From positions 42,667-106,666 of the forward strand of contig JANWIP010000025.1 in NCBI GenBank assembly GCA_025449845.1: a DNA stretch of 64,000 nt, written 5' to 3'. Below the pieces are notes generated by a model, which was not told where the DNA came from, made no database searches, and saw only the letters and a program-made list of their open reading frames with translations. The translations under genes were made by a program, and so were the position numbers. Positions 43,977-51,482 of this stretch are shown one piece after another. Numbering within the stretch: position 1 is the first letter of the stretch; every line of letters starts with the position of its first letter. The DNA comes from Solirubrobacteraceae bacterium (lineage in GTDB: Bacteria > Actinomycetota > Thermoleophilia > Solirubrobacterales > Solirubrobacteraceae).

Positions 43977-44281
43977 ATGTCGCTTGACCATCCGCGGACA
44001 ACCGATCCCGACGGGCGGCTGGTGGTTTCGATGCAGGGGCTCGCCTGCACCTGTCTCTGCGTCGCCCCTGGCTGCTCGACCACATCGGTGTGATCATGGA
44101 GACCGTCGCGCGCCCCGACTTTTGGGCTCTGGACCCGACCGCGGGTCGGGAGCGCTTCTATCGTCACAATGCGCTCACGCCGGGACGGTGAATGCGGGTC
44201 GTCGTAGACTTCAGCGATGATCCCGCGTGGGTTGTGACGGCAGTCGTGCAGGACAACGATCCCCGTGGAGCTCAGCTATGA
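43977..44281 (+). pseudogene. Broken toxin-like gene upstream of a DUF2283 gene
   Basis: An ATG at 43977 opens MSLDHPRTTDPDGRLVVSMQ. The homologous reading then continues in another frame as LHLSLRRPWLLDHIGVIMETVARPDFWAL and RERFYRHNALTPGR, stops at TGA 44189, and resumes as MRVVVDFSDDPAWVVTAVVQDNDP. The TGA stands where a tryptophan (TGG) would be expected. So one frameshift and one nonsense change break it. Its end overlaps the DUF2283 start by ATGA, the arrangement of a two-gene module; RelE-like or DUF4258-like toxins commonly precede DUF2283. If the second half is translated alone it is 29 residues. Confidence 0.6.
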
Positions 44282-44553
44282 CGATCACGATTGCCGGTAT
44301 CCAGTTCGATTATCACGACTATGACGAGCGTGGCTATGTGCTGTACCTGCATGTCGGGCCGCCCGCGGTGCGGGCCGCGCGGGCATTGGAGACGTCCGAG
44401 GGGCATACCGTGGAATACGACGAGCATGGGGCGATCGTCGGATTGGAGTTGATGGGTGTGCGGGGGGCGCTTGCCCGCGACGGAGAGCTTCAGCTCACCT
44501 GGCCGCCGGCCCATCTGGCGGCCAGCGCGCTTCAAGCGGCGCTCGCGGCCTGA
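44278..44553 (+). CDS. DUF2283-family small protein
   Basis: A 91-residue protein: FDYHDYDERGYVLYLHVGPPAVRAARALETSEGHTVEYDEHGAIVGLELMGV is the DUF2283 pattern (Y-D...D-x-L-Y-L, then D-x-x-G-x-[IV]-[IV]-G-[IL]-E). Function unproven; it is often found beside toxin-like genes and may act as antitoxin. Its partner here is a pseudogene, so it may be an orphan. Confidence 0.8.
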   Translation: MTITIAGIQFDYHDYDERGYVLYLHVGPPAVRAARALETSEGHTVEYDEHGAIVGLELMGVRGALARDGELQLTWPPAHLAASALQAALAA

Positions 44554-44600
44554 CGGCGGGCCTGCTCGCGCGCCTGCTGACGGGGCCGGTGCTCGGAGGC

Positions 44601-44666
44601 TTGACAGCCCATAAGCATCAGAGTTTCCTTTGGGGCTTGACAACACTTACCGCATGTGCTGATAGT
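44601..44666 (+). promoter_or_regulatory. Two TTGACA boxes, the second with a plausible -10
   Basis: TTGACA at 44601-44606 and at 44637-44642; the second is followed after 17 bp by TGATAG (44660-44665). The context CCTTTGGGGC before the second resembles the cassette 1 promoter at 27196. It would drive the decayed regulator downstream. Confidence 0.45.
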
Positions 44667-44710
44667 GCTCTTGCCATGTCGTCCCGGCTTGGGGTGGCGG
44701 TGGTGAGCCT

Positions 44711-45115
44711 TTGACGGGCCTTCTGGGTGAGCTCATGAGCGCGATCGTGCTGCCTTACCTTGGTGTCTCGGCGGCACAGAAGGAGCTGCACAGGCCAACC
44801 CCACAAATTAAAAATATTAAGAAGAGCCCGCAGGGGGATCCGCTTGAGGGTTTGGATATGCGCATTACTTACAGGACCGTTCGTGTTTTGATCGTCATCG
44901 GCTCCGGGCCCGGTGCCGGTAACCGTGAGATCGCCAGCGAGGCCGGTATTGCCGATCAGGGGCAGGTTTCGAAGTTTGCTCACGCGGCTTGAGAGTCTTG
45001 GCTTGGTGCGTAACGACGGGGTCGGGCACGCCAAGGGTGCTCTAATGCCTGGGTGCTCACGCCGCGCGGGCTCCAGGTCGAGCGCGCCATTCGCGTGCAG
45101 ACCGCCTCGCGCTAG
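44711..45115 (+). pseudogene. TetR-wHTH regulator remnant with two frameshifts
   Basis: The frame LTGLLGELMSAIVLPYLGVSAAQKEL through GLDMRITYRTVRVLIVIGSGPGAGNREIASEAGIADQGQVSKF matches the second half of the regulator at 33235. After about 44979 the homology jumps frame (LLTRLESLGLVRNDGVGHAKG), and after about 45042 again (NAWVLTPRGLQVERAIRVQTASR) to a TAG at 45113. The TetR domain is absent. Its end overlaps the convergent membrane-protein gene by 4 bp. Confidence 0.8.
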
Positions 45116-45570
45116 CCTGCCCGCATTCTTGCGCCTGCCCAGGCCATTGCGCCTGCCGCTGCCAGTGCGAAGAAGATGCCCCACTGGATGCCTACGTTCG
45201 CCGCGATGCCGCGGCCGCCGATGCCTGGCTTGTCGAACAGGCGCCATACCAGCAGCGCTGCTACCCACATGCCTGCCAGCAGCACCATCGCGCCGTCGCT
45301 GCCGGGCAGGTGGAATTTGCGGCGCTGGCCGCGGGCGATTAGTAGGGCCAGGACGGCGACTGCGACTAGTAGTACCGCTGCCTCCACGAACGAAAACACC
45401 GCCCATGCGTTCAGGTTCTGGCTCACCAGGGGCTGCAGGCGCCTGGCGCTCACTACCGCGTTTTGCTGGTACCACGGTAGGAACATCGTTACGAACAGGG
45501 CGATTGCTGCCGCGCCCGCCAGGCGCTGCTCGGGGTCAAGCTCCTCCCATATGTCGATCGTTCGCGGCAC
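45112..45570 (-). CDS. Small membrane protein, function unknown
   Basis: A 152-residue protein with four membrane helices (LAGAAAIALFVTMFLPWY; FSFVEAAVLLVAVAVLALLIA; AMVLLAGMWVAALLVWRLF; IQWGIFFALAAAGAMAWAGA). It begins RTIDIWEELDPEQRLAG, a cytosolic amphipathic lead. GTG start at 45570. Similar four-helix proteins are common in actinobacteria, without assigned function. Confidence 0.7.
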   Translation of the reverse strand: MPRTIDIWEELDPEQRLAGAAAIALFVTMFLPWYQQNAVVSARRLQPLVSQNLNAWAVFSFVEAAVLLVAVAVLALLIARGQRRKFHLPGSDGAMVLLAGMWVAALLVWRLFDKPGIGGRGIAANVGIQWGIFFALAAAGAMAWAGARMRAG

Positions 45571-45626
45571 CGGCCGATTGTATGTCTGGCTGCGGGGGGT
45601 TTACGCCGGGGGCTTATGTGGGCACA

Positions 45627-46580
45627 ATGGTCGGCGACGTGCGTGCGCTCCTTGTCCAGGACTACGGTCCTCCTTCGCAGCTTGCTCTTGGCGAGCTGGC
45701 CGATCCGCGGCCGGGGAGTGGGCAGGTGCTCGTGCGCATCAGCGCTGCCGGGCTCAATCCTTTTGACCTCAAGCAGCTCACCGGGGCTTTTAAGGGGGGG
45801 TCGTCTTCGCTTGAGTTTCCTTACGTGCCCGGTATGGATGGCGCCGGTACCGTCCTCGCGCTTGGTGAGGGGGTGCAGGGGGTGGCTGTTGGCGATGAGA
45901 TTTTTGGCTTCTTTGGGCGCACTCCTGGGACCATCGCTGAGCTTGCGCTGCTCGATGTCGGGGATTACCTGGCTTTGCGGCCCGCTGCGCTTGATGCCGT
46001 GCATGCTGCTGCCCTGCCGCTCTCGGGGGTCACCGCCAAGACCTTGCTGCGCGCCTTTGAGCCTGCCGCCGGGGAGAGTCTGCTTGTGATTGGTGCCTCG
46101 GGGGGGATTGGGATGTTTGTCGTGCAACTCGCCGCCGCTGCTGGCGTTGAAGTGCTTGGCACCGCCGCGCCTGCTGAGACCGCGTACGTGCTTGGGCTCG
46201 GGGCTGCGCATGCGCTTGATTACACCTCCGAGGACCCTGTCGAGCTTGCGCTTGCTGTGCATCCTGAGGGGGTCGATGGCGTCATCGATCTCGTCAACGG
46301 CGGCGATGCCGTGCTGAGCAGCGCTCGTGCGCTGCGGCCTGCGGGGCGCTTCGTCTCGCCGCTTGGTGGGCCTTTGGAGCTCGGGCGTGGCATTACTGCT
46401 TCGTATGTCAGCCTTACGCTGCTGCCTGGCGATCTGGAGGATCTGGCCGCGCGCGCTGCCTCCGGGGCTCTGCGCGTTGAGGTCTCGCGTGTTTATCCCT
46501 TTGCGGCGGCCGGGCAGGCGTTTGTCGATTTTGCCGCTGGCCACACGCGCGGCAAGCTTGTTATCGATGTGCGTGCTTAG
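45627..46580 (+). CDS. NADP-dependent quinone-oxidoreductase-like enzyme
   Basis: A 317-residue medium-chain dehydrogenase lacking zinc ligands. It has PGSGQVLVRISAAGLNPFDLK, FPYVPGMDGAGTVLALGEGV, then the Rossmann motif LLVIGASGGIGMFVVQLAAAAG, and a final GKLVIDV. The NADPH-quinone reductase/zeta-crystallin group is the nearest. ATG 45627. The end overlaps the convergent epimerase-like gene by 20 bp. Confidence 0.88.
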   Translation: MVGDVRALLVQDYGPPSQLALGELADPRPGSGQVLVRISAAGLNPFDLKQLTGAFKGGSSSLEFPYVPGMDGAGTVLALGEGVQGVAVGDEIFGFFGRTPGTIAELALLDVGDYLALRPAALDAVHAAALPLSGVTAKTLLRAFEPAAGESLLVIGASGGIGMFVVQLAAAAGVEVLGTAAPAETAYVLGLGAAHALDYTSEDPVELALAVHPEGVDGVIDLVNGGDAVLSSARALRPAGRFVSPLGGPLELGRGITASYVSLTLLPGDLEDLAARAASGALRVEVSRVYPFAAAGQAFVDFAAGHTRGKLVIDVRA

Positions 46581-48129
46581 GGGCCGCCGCCGCTGCTGAC
46601 ACCGCGATCGTGCCTGTGGCGCTTTCGTGGTTGCCGGCTAGGTCCGTCGCGCTCAGGCTCACTTCGTAGATGCCGCCTTGGCTGGGGGTCACCCACAGCA
46701 GTCTTGGCTTGCCGCCTGCCAGCGTTGCATGGCTGCTCCACACCCCGTGGCTGCCTTGGTGGATCGTCATCGACACCGCTGCCAGCTTTGACAGCTCAAT
46801 GCGTACGCCTGCGCGCGTGCCGCCTTTCAGCGTCGTGCTCAGCACTTCCAGCGTTGGCGGAGTGTGTATGTCGGCCTTGAAGCGTTCGCCCGTCGTGCAG
46901 TAGATCGCGTCGCCTGCGATCGGCGTACGTGCGGGGGCCGTCGTGGAGCTTGTGCTCGTGGTCGTGGTCGTCGTCGTCGCCGTTGTGGTGCTCGTTGGCG
47001 TGCCTCCCGCTGCGGTGGGGTTGGTGGGCGCCGCGGGTGTCGTGGCCGTTGCGGGTGCCGGCGTTGGCGCTGGCGTTGGGGCTGGCGTCAGTGGTAGGCC
47101 TCCCCGCGTGCGCTGGCATAAGTGTTCCAGGAATTCGGTCAGCAGTTCGTGGTAGTTGAGGTTCGATTCTTCGTGCTGGTCATACAGCGACCACGCGCCC
47201 GTGTCGTAGTGGGGGACCTCCGCACGGGCCTCCGCGTCGCCTGCTTCGAACAGCTGCTGGCCTAGGGGGTCTTGCGTGATTGCCGTGTAGTCGTACAGGC
47301 CGATCACCGCCTGCACGAAGCCGTTCAGGATGTGGTCGCTGGGGGCGTATGTGTACTCCGCATACTCCGCGCCTGCCGGTGTGCTCACGCGCACGCCTTC
47401 CGGTGGGGGCTTCTGGAAGATGCCTAGTGCCTGCTGCGCTGTTGTTAGGTACGCCGTGTTGTGCAGGCGCGAGAAGCCGCGGCTAAAGGCTTGCAGCGCC
47501 GTGCCTTGTGACAGGCCGCTCGTCCACGGGGGTAGGCCACCGTCGAACTGGAACATGTACTCCCACGCCACGCCGCCTGCGCGGTGGGTCGCCAGGGGGG
47601 CTGCTTCGTTCAGCAGTTCGCCAAGGGCCGTGTTGTTGTGGGCCGAGTAGTAGCCATTGGCCGTGCCGAAAGTGCCTAGCCACTGGATCTCTATGCCCTG
47701 GCCTGGGTAGTACTCCCACACCAGCTTGCTGCCGGGGACGCTCACGCGCGACTTGGGGGACAGCAGGTACTTCGTCGTCCACCATTCGCGGTTGCGTTCC
47801 AGCGTCAGGAAGACCACTGGCAGGCGGCTTGGGATCAGGGCTTTGCTTGCTGCCATTGCTTCTACGTTTGCCAGCACTCCGCCTAGCTCCACATGGCGCG
47901 TACCGCTCAGGTGGCTCTCGCTGCGACGCGCCGCCGAGTACGCGCCGGCGTAGCGTGCGTATTCGGCTGAGGTGATCTGGTTGCCGCGCCGCAGGGCCTG
48001 CAGGGCCGCCGTCACCGTCGGGGGGTGCTGCGTGCGGGCCTCTAGCGTGCTTGGCAGCGCCAGCAGCGCCAGCAGCGTCGTCACCGCCAAGGCCAGAGAC
48101 AGGGAGCGCACCGCGCGTTCTTGTCGCAT
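46561..48129 (-). CDS. Secreted D-glucuronyl C5-epimerase-family protein
   Basis: A 522-residue exported protein. Signal peptide (SLALAVTTLLALLALPSTLEA), then an alpha/alpha-barrel region with VAWEYMFQFDGGLPPWTSGLSQGTALQAFSRGF, EYTYAPSDHILNGFVQAVIGLYDY and ARAEVPHYDTGAWSLYDQH, the signatures of the D-glucuronyl C5-epimerase C-terminal domain that converts GlcA to IdoA in heparan-type chains. A Thr/Pro/Ala linker (about 365-420, PTPAPTPAP and Thr runs) joins an Ig-like end domain. This implies a uronic-acid polymer outside the cell, perhaps the product of the 6.6-12.3 kb operon. ATG 48129. Confidence 0.8.
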   Translation of the reverse strand: MRQERAVRSLSLALAVTTLLALLALPSTLEARTQHPPTVTAALQALRRGNQITSAEYARYAGAYSAARRSESHLSGTRHVELGGVLANVEAMAASKALIPSRLPVVFLTLERNREWWTTKYLLSPKSRVSVPGSKLVWEYYPGQGIEIQWLGTFGTANGYYSAHNNTALGELLNEAAPLATHRAGGVAWEYMFQFDGGLPPWTSGLSQGTALQAFSRGFSRLHNTAYLTTAQQALGIFQKPPPEGVRVSTPAGAEYAEYTYAPSDHILNGFVQAVIGLYDYTAITQDPLGQQLFEAGDAEARAEVPHYDTGAWSLYDQHEESNLNYHELLTEFLEHLCQRTRGGLPLTPAPTPAPTPAPATATTPAAPTNPTAAGGTPTSTTTATTTTTTTSTSSTTAPARTPIAGDAIYCTTGERFKADIHTPPTLEVLSTTLKGGTRAGVRIELSKLAAVSMTIHQGSHGVWSSHATLAGGKPRLLWVTPSQGGIYEVSLSATDLAGNHESATGTIAVSAAAAAPKHAHR

Positions 48130-48194
48130 TGGCAGAGCGTACTGCGAAGGAGCTGAGCGTGCGCCGGCCGGGCGGGCCCTTAGGCCCGTGAAGG

Positions 48195-48226
48195 TCGGGA
48201 GGGGACCGCTGGCGGTTCCCTCCCGA
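48195..48226 (-). terminator. 15-bp stem-loop terminator after small protein 1
   Basis: Arms 48195-48209 and 48212-48226 pair over 15 positions with a single G-T wobble and a 2-bp loop. It lies 41 bp beyond the stop of the minus-strand small secreted protein gene and upstream of the epimerase-like gene. Confidence 0.65.
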
Positions 48227-48250
48227 TTGGCTAGATAGACCAATTTCTGG

Positions 48251-48281
48251 CTAGACCAGCTTTTGCCTAGACCAGCTTTTG
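48251..48281. repeat. 16-bp tandem duplication of a gene's 3' end
   Basis: CTAGACCAGCTTTTG occurs at 48251-48265 and 48267-48281. The second copy encodes the end of small protein 1 (Q-K-L-V-stop, minus strand); the first duplicates it just past the stop. Confidence 0.75.
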
Positions 48282-48971
48282 TCCTTCTGTCACAAGGGCC
48301 TGGTTGTTTGTTTTGAAGTGCCCCACTCTTTGTCCGCTGGAGAGGCCCAGCGTTGTGCAGAGCGGACCTTGTACGACCGAGCTGATAGTTGCGACATTGC
48401 TGGTGATTTCCACCGTGTTTGCCGCAGCGCCGTTTTCTATCGTTACGCCTTGTAGTTCTTTGTTGGCTCCAGGAGAAACTTGAACTTCACATTTGTTTGT
48501 TTCGGTATTGCCAACTTTAACTGTGCATCCTGGCTGGTAAACACTGCCCGTACCATTGACGGCGCTCGCCGGGTTTCCGTTTTGCCCGCCAATCTCGACT
48601 TGGAGTGTGCATTGAACCGTCGCGGGGAAGCCGGTCGGCCCGGTGCAGACTCCCCATTTTGTGATTTTCAGGAGCTCGTGAGGGCCTTCGAGCGTTGGTT
48701 CTTGAACGAAGAATTTGCCTTGCTGTTTCTGCGTTTTGACCTGTATTTGCCATTCACCTGCCGCTACTTTTTCGCCTTTCGCATTAGTTGCTTTACATTC
48801 GATTGTAGGCCCTCCTTGGGTGCTCTGGAAACTAGTCACCGCCGGAAATGTCTTGATAGGCCCATTGGCATTTAGGCCAGCTGACTTGAATTCGGCGCTG
48901 GCAGGTACTGCCGTAACGATCATGATCGCCATGAGGACGGCGAGACCCACCAGCATCTTCATCTTGAACAT
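48267..48971 (-). CDS. Small secreted six-cysteine protein, copy 1
   Basis: A 234-residue exported protein. A signal peptide (KMLVGLAVLMAIMIVTAVPASA) precedes a mature chain with six cysteines in the contexts IECK, KWGVCTGPTG, VQCTLQ, QPGCTV, NKCEVQ and GPLCTTLG. It ends with TEGQKLV. The same six-Cys pattern and end occur in copies at 55793, 61894 and 62987. Three disulfides are likely. A strong AAGGAGG ribosome site precedes ATG 48971. It is divergent from the cassette 2 genes. No known family recognised. Confidence 0.8.
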   Translation of the reverse strand: MFKMKMLVGLAVLMAIMIVTAVPASAEFKSAGLNANGPIKTFPAVTSFQSTQGGPTIECKATNAKGEKVAAGEWQIQVKTQKQQGKFFVQEPTLEGPHELLKITKWGVCTGPTGFPATVQCTLQVEIGGQNGNPASAVNGTGSVYQPGCTVKVGNTETNKCEVQVSPGANKELQGVTIENGAAANTVEITSNVATISSVVQGPLCTTLGLSSGQRVGHFKTNNQALVTEGQKLV

Positions 48972-49037
48972 CGTTTGATGTCCTCCTTGAATTGCTTGGA
49001 CTCGATTGGATTTGAGCCCTGATCAGGGGCTCGCCTC

Positions 49038-49066
49038 GATCATCTCGCCACGCTGGCGCTTGTCAA
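49038..49066 (-). promoter_or_regulatory. Conserved promoter of small protein 1
   Basis: On the minus strand: TTGACA (49066-49061), a 17-bp spacer, then ATGATC (49043-49038), followed by GAGGCGAGCC. The same arrangement stands before copies 2 and 4 (56540-56569 and 63730-63759). Confidence 0.65.
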
Positions 49067-49182
49067 GGACTGCGAGCGTGAGCGCGGGGCATGCGCCCTT
49101 CAAGCCCTGGCTTGAGGGCCAGATCTCCAGCAACCAAGCCATGTTCCTCGAGATCACCGCGTGGTTGAGGGTCGGGCAAAAA

Positions 49183-49258
49183 TGTTTCCGACTCGCTTGA
49201 GGAGCCCAAAAGGGTCGTTAGAAACAAAGTTGTCCAACTTGGGCGGGGTGGCTATGAT
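49183..49258 (+). promoter_or_regulatory. Cassette 2 promoter region with inverted motif
   Basis: TGTTTCCGA (49183-49191) faces TTAGAAACA (49218-49226). Just downstream are TTGTCC (49230-49235), a 17-bp spacer and TATGAT (49253-49258), a good sigma-70-type promoter ending 52 bp before the start codon. The same facing motifs stand before cassette 3. Confidence 0.6.
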
Positions 49259-49310
49259 GAATTTGTTGATCGGTGTCGGAACTACCGCACCACGAGGAGA
49301 AGAGCAAGTG

Positions 49311-51482
49311 ATGGACGCCAAGCGTCCCAGTGCCATCCTGGGGATGGCGGTCAGCTGCGTGCTGACTTGCATTGTGATGTTGCTGGTCTGCGTATCTGCG
49401 CGGGCGACCGCGTTATTGCCCGACGGCCGCTCCTTTGAGATGGTCACGCCATTGGAAAAGAACGGCGGCGAGATCAATGGCATCGACGGGGCTGTGCCGA
49501 ACAATGGCTTGCCCGAAGGCGGCATCGTGCAGGCGGCCTCGGACGGTGACTCGGTTACCTATGTCTCGCTGCTTGCCTTTCCGGGCTCCGCTGGTACTCA
49601 GCCGATGGGTGCTCCCATCGCGAGCCAGTATCTCTCACGGCGAGACTCTGCTGGCTGGTCAACCACGAATCTGACCTCTGCCGTGAACTCTGGGACATAT
49701 GCCGTGTCCGGGAGCGGAGCCCCATATGAGGCATTCTCGTCCGACCTGTCCCAAGCCCTATTGCTGAGCGGGCAGCCGCCAGTCAAGAATCCACCGCTCA
49801 CGCCCGATGCTCCCGCCCACTACATGAACTATTACCTGCGCGACAACGGTGCTGAAAGCTTCAGAGCGTTGCTGACCAGTACACCGACCGAAGGACCGGG
49901 CGAATTCTTCTTCGAACTGCAGGGCACCCCGCCAGACCTCAAGCATGTCGTTATCGCAAGCCCTGCCGCGTTGACCCCCGAAGCCACGCACAATGGCGAA
50001 GGCAACAACCTGTACGAGTGGGCTGACGGCCAGTTTCAGGCGATCAACGTTCTGCCCGGCGCCTCCCACCCCGGCGAAACGGCTTCGGGCCAGGCCCAGC
50101 TTGGCATGGGGTTCGACGAAAACCACGCGATCTCGGACGACGGAGCCAGGGTCGTATGGAGCCAGCTTGAAAGTCGCTCTCTATTCTTGCGGGAGCACAT
50201 CGGAACCCCCCAGGTGGCAACCGTGGAGATCGATGCATCTCAAGGGGGACCAGATGCTGGCGGGTTCGGAGAATTCAAGACAGCAAGCGCAAACGGCTCG
50301 CGCATATTCTTCACCGACAGGGAGCGGTTGACGCCCGACGCGACAGCCGGTGGCAAGCGTGGACATGAAGATCTCTATCTCTTCGACGCCGAAACAGGAG
50401 GATTGACCGACCTCACAGTCGACGCCAGCGATCCCGGAGGTGCCTCGGTTTTGGGCGTGCTGGAAGCAAGCGAAGACGGATCGTATGTCTATTTCGTAGC
50501 CACCGGCAGCCTGCCAGGCACAGGTGCCGTGGCTGGCAATGACAATCTCTATGTGTGGCACGAAGGCAGCGTGACCTTCATTCGTCCGCTCTCTGAAGCC
50601 GACAACAACAACACCTCTCGTGAACCCATCGTCGCTCACGACTGGGAGTCCACCACTGGCAAGCGTACGGCGAGGGTGCTCGCCGGCGGACGACGCCTGC
50701 TGTTCATGTCCTCAGCGAATCTCACCGGATATGACAATCGTGACGCCAGCACCGGGAGTCCCGACGAGGAGGTCTATCTGTATGACGCCCCTTCCGGTGG
50801 CCTGACATGCATCTCGTGCAATCCGAGTGGTGTGAGACCGCAAGGCCCATCGGGTTTCCCGGGTGGTACGCCGTGGCGAACGGTGCCGGAATTGGGGACC
50901 TATCAGCCGCGCGTGCTCTCCGCGGACGGCAACAGGGTGTTCTTCGACAGCCGCGATGCGCTTGTGCCCCAGGACACAAATGGCGCACAGGATGTGTACG
51001 AGTGGGAGCAGGACGGCAGCGGCAGCTGCACGCGGGAAGGTGGCTGCATCTTCTTGCTATCGGCCGCTACCAACACGAGCGAATCCTCGCTGCTCGACGC
51101 AAGTGCGAGCGGCGACGACGTGTTCATCATCACGCGGGCACAGCTCGTGGGACAGGACACGGATCACCTGCGGGACCTCTACGATGTGCGTGTCGGCGGC
51201 GGCTTTCCGTCTCCCACGCCGATCGAAGCGTGCGAAGCAGAAGGCTGTCGGCCGGCCCTGTCCGCACCATTGGCGGCCAGCTCACTAGCAAGTTCGACGT
51301 TCACCGGGGCAGTGAGTCCTTCCGCGGGCGTCACGAAGCCGGCAGCGAAGAAGGTCAAGCCCAAAAAGAAGGTCAAGCCCAAAAAGCGCCAGCACAGGCC
51401 CAAGCGGCGAAGGAAGCAGAGCGGCAGTGGCGGGCACAAGGCAAGAGCCCGGGGGCATCACAGCTCGGCGGTGTCGCGATGA
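49311..51482 (+). CDS. Secreted beta-propeller-like protein with basic tail (cassette 2, first gene)
   Basis: A 723-residue exported protein. A signal peptide (AVSCVLTCIVMLLVCVSARATA) leads to PDGRSFEMVTPLEKNGGEINGI and then propeller-like strands: SDDGARVVWSQLESRSLFLRE, SANGSRIFFTDRERLTPDA, EDGSYVYFVATGSLP, SADGNRVFFDSRDALVPQDTNGAQDVYEWE. The end is a Lys/Arg-rich tail including an 18-bp tandem duplication (51351-51386) that repeats KVKPKK. Paralogous to the genes at 56845 (close) and 27596 (distant). The ATG at 49311 follows CGAGGAGAAG. ATGA overlap with the next gene. Probably a surface-bound or secreted scaffold. Confidence 0.78.
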   Translation: MDAKRPSAILGMAVSCVLTCIVMLLVCVSARATALLPDGRSFEMVTPLEKNGGEINGIDGAVPNNGLPEGGIVQAASDGDSVTYVSLLAFPGSAGTQPMGAPIASQYLSRRDSAGWSTTNLTSAVNSGTYAVSGSGAPYEAFSSDLSQALLLSGQPPVKNPPLTPDAPAHYMNYYLRDNGAESFRALLTSTPTEGPGEFFFELQGTPPDLKHVVIASPAALTPEATHNGEGNNLYEWADGQFQAINVLPGASHPGETASGQAQLGMGFDENHAISDDGARVVWSQLESRSLFLREHIGTPQVATVEIDASQGGPDAGGFGEFKTASANGSRIFFTDRERLTPDATAGGKRGHEDLYLFDAETGGLTDLTVDASDPGGASVLGVLEASEDGSYVYFVATGSLPGTGAVAGNDNLYVWHEGSVTFIRPLSEADNNNTSREPIVAHDWESTTGKRTARVLAGGRRLLFMSSANLTGYDNRDASTGSPDEEVYLYDAPSGGLTCISCNPSGVRPQGPSGFPGGTPWRTVPELGTYQPRVLSADGNRVFFDSRDALVPQDTNGAQDVYEWEQDGSGSCTREGGCIFLLSAATNTSESSLLDASASGDDVFIITRAQLVGQDTDHLRDLYDVRVGGGFPSPTPIEACEAEGCRPALSAPLAASSLASSTFTGAVSPSAGVTKPAAKKVKPKKKVKPKKRQHRPKRRRKQSGSGGHKARARGHHSSAVSR
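51351..51386 (+). repeat. 18-bp tandem duplication within the basic tail
   Basis: The unit AAGGTCAAGCCCAAAAAG occurs twice in a row (51351-51368, 51369-51386), duplicating the residues KVKPKK in frame. Confidence 0.85.

Noticed and set aside
49180..49310. Earlier start for the cassette 2 propeller gene (MFPTRL... from 49183)
   Set aside because: That stretch is the conserved promoter region with the TGTTTC motif and a -10 box; the signal peptide begins properly at ATG 49311.
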